A stretch of 45,468 nt of DNA, taken from the IMG/VR virus record IMGVR_UViG_3300033153_004406, positions 1 to 45,468 of that record. One strand, 5' to 3'. The first letter of the stretch is position 1, and every line of letters starts with the position of its first letter. The notes beneath the pieces are model-generated. The model saw only the letters and a list, made by a program, of their open reading frames with translations. It ran no database searches and was not told the origin of the DNA. A program made the translations under genes and the position numbers. Of this stretch, positions 26,185-33,440 are shown piece by piece. The DNA comes from a virus.

Positions 26185-27058
26185 GTTCCGCCCATTGTTT
26201 TTCCCAGTCCTCAGGCCACCCAGGTATGGGCCAGAACCGTTCTATTAAGTATGATAAGTCGTGCTTCCTGTCTTCCCAACGATTGTTCATGAAATAATCA
26301 CAAGAATAAGCATTACCACGCCTGAGGGGTCTTCTGTCTATGAAATATCCACGACCCCACTTCTTACCCTTATGCAGATGTGCGTACCAAGTCTTCTTGT
26401 TAACAACAGTCCTACCACCACCAAGCCAGTACTTAATACCAATCTCCTGTGGTTCAGCGATAAAAGTCTCAAACCCCTCTTCTTGCATAGGATAGATGTT
26501 GTCCATGAAATATTTTCTGTTAGCGAACCAACAGGATCCCTGGAACGACATCTCGTCATCAATCTCATACTCAGGCTTGTCTTTTCTACTACGTGCTCTC
26601 TCGTTCCAAACCCTACCATGAAGACCAGGCCTCTCTTTAGGTCTAACATCTAAAGGAAAACTAAGGTAGTGGTAATCTACCCTAGACTTGCCTGTATTAG
26701 CTATCTCCCACTTATCATCATCGGCTAATAAACTGTACCTAGAAGGAATAACCAACCAATCCTCCTCACAATCAGCTGCCAACTTAACATCAAACCCCTG
26801 GTCAAACATACAGTGTGCGTCACACTTCATAACATGTTCGCCCGTAGCCGCCTCAACAGCAAGGTTAATGCCGTTCCTCAACCCACCTGGTTTGTCTGGG
26901 TGTATATACTTGATGCGGGGGTCTTCCATAACCTCATCAGGCCACTTCTCGTCTATTACAGCAATTATCTCAAGATCGCCCTCTGCTTTCTCGAAGATGT
27001 CCCGCATTGTTCTATTAAGAAACCTCTCATTGCGTGACGGTATAAGTACCGATAACAT
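26162..27058 (-). CDS. Glycosyltransferase, GT2/GT27-like (298 aa)
   Basis: A close paralogue of residues 1-310 of the 546-aa transferase: SVLIPSRNERFLNRTMRDIF at the start, D80-A-H82-C in CDAHCMFDQGFD, MSFQGSCWFANRKYF and a KTWYAHLHKG region. The Asp-x-His pair at the same residue numbers suggests a common, Mn-dependent mechanism. It lacks both the zinc knuckle and the C-terminal domain of its relative. The glycan island continues on both sides. This is the second candidate to initiate O-glycosylation of a polypeptide. Confidence 0.8.
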   Translation of the reverse strand: MLSVLIPSRNERFLNRTMRDIFEKAEGDLEIIAVIDEKWPDEVMEDPRIKYIHPDKPGGLRNGINLAVEAATGEHVMKCDAHCMFDQGFDVKLAADCEEDWLVIPSRYSLLADDDKWEIANTGKSRVDYHYLSFPLDVRPKERPGLHGRVWNERARSRKDKPEYEIDDEMSFQGSCWFANRKYFMDNIYPMQEEGFETFIAEPQEIGIKYWLGGGRTVVNKKTWYAHLHKGKKWGRGYFIDRRPLRRGNAYSCDYFMNNRWEDRKHDLSYLIERFWPIPGWPEDWEKQWAEHEAKQKS

Positions 27059-27067
27059 GAAAACCTC

Positions 27068-27433
27068 CTATGAATATGATAACACTGATAAATCTGTTGC
27101 CACGTTGTCGAAGTCACTGTCCCCATCAGCCCACGTTATAACCGCTCCAGTGGTCTGATCTATCTTCATGGCCTGCCACACATCCGATGCCTGTGCTGAA
27201 CCCACTGCCCCTATAGCTACGTAGGTTACATCTCCATCCTCAGTAACCTTGTAAGCGTAGTTCTTGTCAGTGGTCTGCAATACACCGCTTTCGTCAGTCC
27301 TTATCCTTTGTAGATTAGTACCGTCATACCCCAAGACCTCAACAGCGTACTGTCTGAACGTTCTATCGAACGAATCACTCGCCATCTGGTCAGGGCTAAA
27401 CTTATGCTGGTCTACGGGCCTTCTTATTGCCAT
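27068..27433 (-). CDS. Small hypothetical protein inside the glycan island (121 aa)
   Basis: I do not recognise it. The chain is mixed, with DSFDRTFRQYAVEVLGYDG, a beta-rich middle (YAYKVTEDGDVTYVAIG) and a Trp-containing end. Its composition resembles virion or tail proteins rather than enzymes. GAGGAAGGT precedes the ATG at 27433. It overlaps the gene before it by 10 bases, and both sit between glycosyltransferase genes. Confidence 0.55.
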   Translation of the reverse strand: MAIRRPVDQHKFSPDQMASDSFDRTFRQYAVEVLGYDGTNLQRIRTDESGVLQTTDKNYAYKVTEDGDVTYVAIGAVGSAQASDVWQAMKIDQTTGAVITWADGDSDFDNVATDLSVLSYS

Positions 27434-27936
27434 ACCTTCCTCTTTTCCATCTCATCATAAATAAACTTATTCATATCCTTAGAGCTATTCATCCGTGCTA
27501 GTTTCATAAACAAAGACCGTTTCTGGCTAGAATCCTCTATAAACCCTAGATCCCTCCAACCACGTACTACTCCACTAATACGGTCTATAATGGCGTAGGG
27601 TTCAACCCCGTCATCCATATCCATCCCGCCCATAATCTCATCGAACACCTTCTCGAAGTTACCAAAGGTAGGCTTAAGCTTCCTGTTATCGATTACATCC
27701 TTGATGTACCTACCGATATCAGAGATCTTATTCCTATCAGCTCCGTCTATATGATCTAACGGCTCCTCGATACCCAGAGAATCTAGAACAGGATCTATAC
27801 CCCTCGCTTCCAAAACATCTAGCGGCTCAAGATCGGGGTAATCCTTAGCCGTATCGCTACTGTCTATATCGTGGTCAGGTACCGGCAAACCAGGCTCATC
27901 AGCGGCTGGTACTGCAGGTGTTTTATACGCCTCCAT
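27424..27936 (-). CDS. Hypothetical acidic protein (170 aa)
   Basis: An acidic, Pro- and Asp-rich N-terminus (PAADEPGLPVPDHDIDSSD) is followed by a helical domain with DRNKISDIGRYIKDVIDNRK and IIDRISGVVRGWRDLGF. It has no enzymatic motif and no membrane segment. AAGGAGAAGCT precedes the ATG. It and its neighbour interrupt the sugar genes and could be virion proteins transcribed with them. Confidence 0.55.
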   Translation of the reverse strand: MEAYKTPAVPAADEPGLPVPDHDIDSSDTAKDYPDLEPLDVLEARGIDPVLDSLGIEEPLDHIDGADRNKISDIGRYIKDVIDNRKLKPTFGNFEKVFDEIMGGMDMDDGVEPYAIIDRISGVVRGWRDLGFIEDSSQKRSLFMKLARMNSSKDMNKFIYDEMEKRKVWQ

Positions 27937-27945
27937 AGCTTCTCC

Positions 27946-28947
27946 TTACACTGATTTTATCTTCGTGGCAAGCTTGTATGCTTTATCCCACAACCGGATA
28001 TTGTGCCTAAGATCATAGTGTGTCTTAACATGGCTGTAGGCGTTCTCAACAATATCCTTACGAAGAGTCTTTATTCTTATAAGGTTCCTTAAAGCCAAGA
28101 ACCACTGTTCGTCTGTATCAGCTACCAACCCGAACGTAGAGTCAAACCCACGGTAGTTGTATACAGTAGGCGAGTAAACAGCTGGTACCTTAGCAATAGC
28201 ATACTCAAGGAACTTAATATTACTCTTAGCCTTGTTAAAGGGAGTGTTCCTAAGCGGGGCTACTCCTACATCAAGCCTCATTGAATGTAACTTAGCTGGA
28301 TAAGCATCAAAAGGTACCCCTAACATACACTCATGGGGCAAGCCCTCTAATACAGAAGACCACCTAGGATCACCACAAGTAACAAAAGTAACGTTTTTAA
28401 ACTCCTTATACAACCTCCTAAACGCCGTTCTAACGATCTTAAAATCCTCTAAGTGAGTAATACTACCGGAGTAACCCACACGAATCTTATCCGACTCATT
28501 CTTATACTTAGGAAGATCCCACCTAGTTATATCCATTGAATTGGCCAAAGCAAATGTATTCTTGTTAAAAGTCTTTAAATACTCAGCCAAATAAGGGGTG
28601 GTGGTTGTCACCATATTAGCCATTCTCAACACAACTGGTATAGTGTTGATAGCATCCGCAACCTCGTGTTCCTTAGCGTGGGGATTATCATCATTAATAT
28701 CCAAACCATCATCACAGTCAGCTACTACAGTCAGACCTTTCTCCATTTGATAAGCCCTTATTAGGGCTATCCCCGCTTTATCCACAACTGACTGGAGGAC
28801 AACCACATCTGCGTAGTTTATAACTTCCTCAGTGATACCGCTCTCACAAACAAGAGCATCATGTCCCAAAGCCCGTAAATGCTTGAAAGGATCCACAATC
28901 CTCCAATACTTAGATCCACTGGCGTTACCGAACCCTATTATTCGCAT
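27946..28947 (-). CDS. GT-B glycosyltransferase, GT4-like (333 aa)
   Basis: The N-terminal half has a Rossmann-like start (RIIGFGNASGSKYWRIVDP) and a TTTTPYLAEYLKTF acceptor-side motif. The C-terminal half has IRVGYSGSITHLEDF, a GVPFDAYPAKLHSMRLDVGVAPL stretch (cited by its core DVGVAPL) and NIKFLEYAIAKVPAV, the E-x(n)-E-like donor site of GT4 enzymes. It would transfer a nucleotide-activated sugar, keeping the linkage stereochemistry. GGAGGTAGT precedes the ATG, and the gene overlaps the upstream deacetylase-like gene by 10 bases. Confidence 0.82.
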   Translation of the reverse strand: MRIIGFGNASGSKYWRIVDPFKHLRALGHDALVCESGITEEVINYADVVVLQSVVDKAGIALIRAYQMEKGLTVVADCDDGLDINDDNPHAKEHEVADAINTIPVVLRMANMVTTTTPYLAEYLKTFNKNTFALANSMDITRWDLPKYKNESDKIRVGYSGSITHLEDFKIVRTAFRRLYKEFKNVTFVTCGDPRWSSVLEGLPHECMLGVPFDAYPAKLHSMRLDVGVAPLRNTPFNKAKSNIKFLEYAIAKVPAVYSPTVYNYRGFDSTFGLVADTDEQWFLALRNLIRIKTLRKDIVENAYSHVKTHYDLRHNIRLWDKAYKLATKIKSV

Positions 28948-29561
28948 ACTACCTCCGATACAAACACAAACTCAGCGTCTCTAGGAATCTTCATGAGGTT
29001 AACCATACAACCTTCTAAATTATTGTACTCTGGAAATGTCATATGTCCGTGTAAACCATAAAAATCTTTCTCTTCCTTCCAGAACTCGTCATAAATTGTG
29101 TCAGTGTACTCGTAGTACTTTTTAGTCTTTAACATATCAGCATGATTAGGATTAACCGCACCAAACCAACCTTTCTCGTCCAAAACAGAAATCACATCCT
29201 CATTCCACAACCAGTTAGGTGCCTTGAAACCTTTCACATATTTGATCCCCTGAGTCTCTAGGATCGTCTCTATGGCACGTAACGACTCTAAGGTGGCCTC
29301 TCTATCAGCTTTCTCAAATTCTGGGTAAGAATGTGTTAGTCCGTGGGGTATTATCTCTATCCAGTCCTGATTCTCCTTAAGCATCTTCAACCTAGAACCA
29401 AAATTAATCATCAAAACACTATTACTCTCTGTTTCGTGGTCGTAGGGTATCCAGAACAGGCTAACCTTTAGCTTAGGATAGTGTTCTTTTAGTTTTAGCA
29501 GGAGATCCCAACGGGTTCTTAGAATAGACCCATCATCGATATCTAGGCAGATTCTTGGCAC
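28938..29561 (-). CDS. Polysaccharide deacetylase-like protein, NodB/DUF2334 type (207 aa)
   Basis: CLDIDDGS at the start is the metal-binding Asp-Asp motif, HGLTHSY supplies the H-x(3)-H pair and GFKAPNWLWN resembles the deacetylase R-x-P-W/Y motif. LHGHM near the end could be the final catalytic His. Such enzymes remove N-acetyl groups from sugars. I choose the GTG at 29559-29561, which has GGGAGG upstream at 4 nt; a TTG four codons earlier is possible but would need an unseen site. It overlaps the RGP-like gene's end by 19 bases. Confidence 0.7.
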   Translation of the reverse strand: MPRICLDIDDGSILRTRWDLLLKLKEHYPKLKVSLFWIPYDHETESNSVLMINFGSRLKMLKENQDWIEIIPHGLTHSYPEFEKADREATLESLRAIETILETQGIKYVKGFKAPNWLWNEDVISVLDEKGWFGAVNPNHADMLKTKKYYEYTDTIYDEFWKEEKDFYGLHGHMTFPEYNNLEGCMVNLMKIPRDAEFVFVSEVVCE

Positions 29562-30433
29562 AGGGCCTCCCAACGTTTCATCTTCTCGTTGTAGATATCA
29601 AAGAACGGATCACTCTCGTCACCAGACCAGTAGGTTTCATTCAACTCAATGAAGAACGCCTCTTTCTTGAGGTTAGACCACACGTTAGAAGCCCTTGTAT
29701 GGTAAACAGTTGAGTACCCTGTAACAGCAGCCCATCCGTGTTCATCTATCTTCCTTTTAACGTTAATCCCGCAAAAGATATCATCACACCTCTCTATACC
29801 CCGCTCAACATCCTGGGGTGATAGATACATATAAGGAAGTACCTTACGCTTGAACGCAATGTTCATCTCACAGAACGGGAAGTAGATACCCTTAGGAATG
29901 GGTTGTTTAAAGAACTTCATAGGATGCCCACCCCTTACTAACTGTGTTGGAGCGTCTAGATCAGGTACGTTATCCCACACACCATGAGAAACAACCACTT
30001 CAGCCTCTTCTCTAACATCGTAAGGAAACCCACGAGTATAGGTATCACCCACAGCCATCCAACTAATAGGCGCCCTAGTATTGAGTATATCTATGTGATC
30101 CTGGATGCTATCACCAACTGGCTCTACATCATCGTCTAAAGATATAATGTACTCAACCTCTGGCATTTGTGTTGCTATATAGAAGAACCCAACGTTCTTG
30201 ATACTAGCGTTTCTGTTATATATAAGGTCTATGTTCTTACCCATTACATCCTTGATACCAACAGAGCAAGTTTCGTCTTTAGTGCGTACATCGAGAACTA
30301 TCTTCTCTTTATCAGCATGGTCAAACACTGTTAACAAAGCAACATCGTGCTTCGTAAACAAATCCCGCCAGGCTGGTAGGAATGTTTTTTTGTATAAATC
30401 TGGCCTACATGTTGGTACTACTACAGCAATCAT
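29543..30433 (-). CDS. Reversibly glycosylated polypeptide family (UDP-arabinopyranose mutase-like, GT75)
   Basis: Several blocks match plant RGP/UAM proteins in order: SLDDDVEP (Asp-Asp-Asp at 100-102), RGFPYDVR at 134-141, VVSHGVWDNVPDLDAPTQLV at 148-166, PIPKGIYFPFCEMNIAF at about 178-193, RCDDIFCG, and HTRASNVWSNLKKE. Plant members convert UDP-L-arabinopyranose to the furanose form and glycosylate themselves on an arginine in the R-x-x-x-x-x-R block, which is present here. This would furnish a furanose sugar nucleotide for the island. AGGAGGAGAT precedes the ATG. I am confident of the family, less so of the exact sugar. Confidence 0.85.
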   Translation of the reverse strand: MIAVVVPTCRPDLYKKTFLPAWRDLFTKHDVALLTVFDHADKEKIVLDVRTKDETCSVGIKDVMGKNIDLIYNRNASIKNVGFFYIATQMPEVEYIISLDDDVEPVGDSIQDHIDILNTRAPISWMAVGDTYTRGFPYDVREEAEVVVSHGVWDNVPDLDAPTQLVRGGHPMKFFKQPIPKGIYFPFCEMNIAFKRKVLPYMYLSPQDVERGIERCDDIFCGINVKRKIDEHGWAAVTGYSTVYHTRASNVWSNLKKEAFFIELNETYWSGDESDPFFDIYNEKMKRWEALCQESA

Positions 30434-30441
30434 ATCTCCTC

Positions 30442-31413
30442 CTATGTGAATAATAAACTACTACCAAAGCCTTCAAACTCAAACGGCACCCTCTTCAACT
30501 CCAGGCTCTGCTCTACCTGATCCTGCTTGTCTTTTGGAACACTGAACAACATGAACCCACCACCACCAGCGCCCAATACCTTACCACCAGTAGCCCCAGC
30601 GGCCTTAGCCTGGGTATACCAACCATCTATTTTACGATTAGATATACCAGAAGCTAGATCCCTCTTTAATAACCAAGCCTTGTCCATAATCGACCCAACA
30701 TCCTCTATATTCCCCAACTCTAGTGAGACCGCCATATCATAGGCTAAACCAACCATCTTATCCATACTCTCCCTAACCTCAGGATCAGACCCTATGTTTG
30801 AAACCTGTTTCTTTAGGATTGGAGAAGCCTTGCGCACAACACCCGTATAAAACAGCATCAGGTTATCATTAAAAGCTTCTAACACACCGTTAGGCAGCCT
30901 TAAAAGACTAACCGATACACCTTTGTTACTAAACTCGTAAAGGTTGAGACCACCAAACGCTGCTGCATACTGATCCTGCTTACCAACTGGCTGGTCACAT
31001 CTATTTATCTCAATAGTACACGCTGTCTCAGCCAACCCCTCACGGCTATAAAACTTGTCAGAATACGCTGATAAGGCTGTTAACAACCCAACCGTATAGG
31101 CACTAGAAGATCCTAAACCAGTACCCTCTGAAGGTATGTCGGATACCGAGGTTATCTCTATACCAGACTCAATACCGTACGCCTCTAAAGCGTTTCTTAT
31201 CAGATCATGCTTAATACCTGAACTGTTATCTGCATACTCAACCCTAGAATAAGCCACCCTTATATTGTCATCAAACTTGGGATTAACGGTTATATATATG
31301 TACTTATCTATAGTCGTGGACAAACACGCACCCACAGAATCCTTGTAATAGGCCTCTATATCGGTTCCTCCCCCAGCAAAGCTTATTCTAACTGGTGTCC
31401 GGGATACAATCAT
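30442..31413 (-). CDS. hddA: GHMP kinase, heptose-7-phosphate kinase-like (323 aa)
   Basis: RTPVRISFAGGGTD at residues 5-18 is the family's N-terminal motif, EGTGLGSSSA at 96-105 is the ATP-binding loop, and GGKVLGAGGGGFMLF is the C-terminal motif 3. The length and these motifs agree best with HddA, which phosphorylates D-glycero-D-manno-heptose 7-phosphate at C1. The gene follows the GmhA-like isomerase with an ATGA overlap, the two first steps of GDP-heptose synthesis. GmhB phosphatase and HddC are not in the window, so the host must supply them or the substrate differs. Confidence 0.83.
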   Translation of the reverse strand: MIVSRTPVRISFAGGGTDIEAYYKDSVGACLSTTIDKYIYITVNPKFDDNIRVAYSRVEYADNSSGIKHDLIRNALEAYGIESGIEITSVSDIPSEGTGLGSSSAYTVGLLTALSAYSDKFYSREGLAETACTIEINRCDQPVGKQDQYAAAFGGLNLYEFSNKGVSVSLLRLPNGVLEAFNDNLMLFYTGVVRKASPILKKQVSNIGSDPEVRESMDKMVGLAYDMAVSLELGNIEDVGSIMDKAWLLKRDLASGISNRKIDGWYTQAKAAGATGGKVLGAGGGGFMLFSVPKDKQDQVEQSLELKRVPFEFEGFGSSLLFT

Positions 31414-31811
31414 TTCAATGCTTCCTTTATCTCATGACATATAACAAGATGCTCATTCTCTATCTCTTCGTAACTACCACCATCACCAAAGTAAGTGATG
31501 ATATGCATACCTATATCATTCGCTGTCTCTAAAGCCTTAAGTATGTTGGGAGATGTACCACTACACGAGAATACTACCAACAAATCACACGGCTCAGCCA
31601 TAACATCCAGCTGCTTACTAAACACTTGGTCATAACCAAAGTCATTAGCTAACATAGTCATTATCGACGTATTACTATTCAAACACACTGCACCAGCCCC
31701 GCATGAAAACAGGTCGTTGCTGAAGTGTTCAGCTGTACTAGCGCTACCACCGTTACCAGCAGTGAATACCCACCCACCATCCTCTATAACGTCCTTGTAT
31801 ACATCAATCAT
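31410..31811 (-). CDS. gmhA: SIS-domain isomerase, sedoheptulose-7-phosphate isomerase-like, short form (133 aa)
   Basis: GNGGSASTAEHFSNDL from residue 19 is the signature of GmhA, the isomerase making D-glycero-D-manno-heptose 7-phosphate from sedoheptulose 7-phosphate; FSCSGTSPNILKAL is the second phosphate-binding loop. At 133 residues it is clearly shorter than the usual 190 or so, lacking most N-terminal helices that help form the tetramer. The essential loops remain, so it is probably a compact active form. It overlaps both neighbours, the downstream one as ATGA. Confidence 0.78.
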   Translation of the reverse strand: MIDVYKDVIEDGGWVFTAGNGGSASTAEHFSNDLFSCGAGAVCLNSNTSIMTMLANDFGYDQVFSKQLDVMAEPCDLLVVFSCSGTSPNILKALETANDIGMHIITYFGDGGSYEEIENEHLVICHEIKEALK

Positions 31812-32811
31812 TTAACCACCTCACCGAGTTATTAATCTTCAACCTATCAAAATCTTTCAGCAAATCTTCCACCCTACCGTACACAACTATATGCTTCATA
31901 CCACTAAGCCAGTATGGGTCTGTTAGTAGGTGGGTATAAGGCTGCTCCTCTTTAACAACCTTAATCCAGCCAGCCTCGTAGTCCTTTGTTGCATACCTAT
32001 TTATTAAGGTAACCTTGAATCCAGGATTCTTGGCCTTGTACTCCACCAAATACTGGAGATAGCGCAAACTTATTCCGGATGCCTCTAATAGTAGTTTTAC
32101 TGTATCACCACCATACTCATACCCAGAACCATTAACCTTCTTCATGTACCTGACCATGTTATCGGGAGTACTGTCTTTTGTGGGATGGTCCACATGGTAC
32201 ACCTTTACGTTATTATATAAATACAGCGCCGCACCGTTCATCTTAGCCCGCATAGCGGTGTCATAGTCATCAATACCGTATCCAGGGTACTTCTCGTCTA
32301 TCCAGCCAATCCTTTCCATAATAAACCTAGTTGTAACCATCCCATTACCGGGAAATGCCTGCCAACCCATAAAGGTACTGTTCATTTCTCTAACATCCTC
32401 GGATTCTTCTAGTCTATAGTCATTACTAAGAAAAGTACCGTCTAACTTGACGTTTATTCGATAAGACGCCCCGAAGCTATTAATTACATATGTATCTGAT
32501 ATCCTTTTAAGAGCATCACCGCCTAGCCAGGTATCACCAAACACCAGTATAAACACACCCTCCTCAGCTAACTGCATACACTTGTTCATCTTAGCCACAA
32601 TCAGCTGCTTATCGTCATGAACGCCGTATATGATCTTACAGGGGATACTGCCCTCAACTGTCTCCTTAAGCCACTCTACTGTACCATCAGTACTCTCGTC
32701 ATCAAACACAACCCATTCCTCCAGATACTCTTTCTGGTCCAGGATAGATTGATAGAGATTCTTAAGGCTTGGTAGCTGGTTATAAGTAACAGTTAAAACA
32801 CTAATCTTCAT
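31804..32811 (-). CDS. GT2 family glycosyltransferase (335 aa)
   Basis: ISVLTVTYNQLPSLKNLYQS and WVVFDDESTDGTVEWLK are the GT-A nucleotide-binding start, and FGDTWLGGDAL holds the metal-binding acidic spot in place of a clear Asp-x-Asp. YGIDDYDTAMRAK is the acceptor-side ED-type motif, and a helical C-terminus follows. I take the ATG at 32809-32811, which forms an ATGA overlap with the methyltransferase stop; a longer frame upstream would lie inside that gene. Confidence 0.83.
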   Translation of the reverse strand: MKISVLTVTYNQLPSLKNLYQSILDQKEYLEEWVVFDDESTDGTVEWLKETVEGSIPCKIIYGVHDDKQLIVAKMNKCMQLAEEGVFILVFGDTWLGGDALKRISDTYVINSFGASYRINVKLDGTFLSNDYRLEESEDVREMNSTFMGWQAFPGNGMVTTRFIMERIGWIDEKYPGYGIDDYDTAMRAKMNGAALYLYNNVKVYHVDHPTKDSTPDNMVRYMKKVNGSGYEYGGDTVKLLLEASGISLRYLQYLVEYKAKNPGFKVTLINRYATKDYEAGWIKVVKEEQPYTHLLTDPYWLSGMKHIVVYGRVEDLLKDFDRLKINNSVRWLND

Positions 32812-33440
32812 TTGGTAGCCCTCACAAATATTGTATCTATAGTGCCTGGAGGAATATTCCAAGAAACACTGCCATCATCATACTTTCTATAAACACCACG
32901 AGAAGAAGCCATGGTTATAACGTGTACATCAGCAAAATACTTATAAAACATCTTCTTAATATCTTCTACCTCAAAGGACCACATATGCTGGGGGCTAGGA
33001 GCAAGATTCCTCCAAGGGGTTGTTAGCAAAGCAGTACCACTTCTGCCAAGAACCCTGCTCATTTCACGTACCATCTCCTCTGGCTTATCCAGATGTTCCA
33101 GTACTTCAACAGAAACAGCGTAATCAAAGTAATCATCAGGCATAGGCACGTCAGAAACATCGCCTACCATGAACTGGGCCTGAGGAACCCTATCCCTAGC
33201 CTTATTTATCCCCTCTTCGCTATAATCAATGCCATATAGTTCACCATGGTCTTCCCTAGAAACATTTATGGCCTCAAGTAGAAAACCACGCCCACAGCCG
33301 AAGTCTACTACAGACTTATCCGGCAGCACTTGATGAGCTACTAATAGGTTAAGAAACACGGACCAAGACCTATCAGGAGAGTCAACATACTGCTCATCCC
33401 AATGCTCAGGAGTATTATTTACCTTTGTTAGTCTTTTCAT
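32808..33440 (-). CDS. Class I methyltransferase (210 aa)
   Basis: SVVDFGCGRGFLLEA at residues 43-57 is the SAM loop; GIDYSEEGI, VGDVSDVPMPDDYFD and VSVEVLEHLDKPEE are motifs II to post-II of Methyltransf_11 enzymes. LTTPWRN follows. I start at the ATG at 33438-33440, 26 bases before the end of the overlapping upstream gene; the 24 extra residues of the longer frame are basic and antisense-like. It belongs to the glycan operon, and a sugar substrate is likely but unproven. Confidence 0.82.
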   Translation of the reverse strand: MKRLTKVNNTPEHWDEQYVDSPDRSWSVFLNLLVAHQVLPDKSVVDFGCGRGFLLEAINVSREDHGELYGIDYSEEGINKARDRVPQAQFMVGDVSDVPMPDDYFDYAVSVEVLEHLDKPEEMVREMSRVLGRSGTALLTTPWRNLAPSPQHMWSFEVEDIKKMFYKYFADVHVITMASSRGVYRKYDDGSVSWNIPPGTIDTIFVRATK

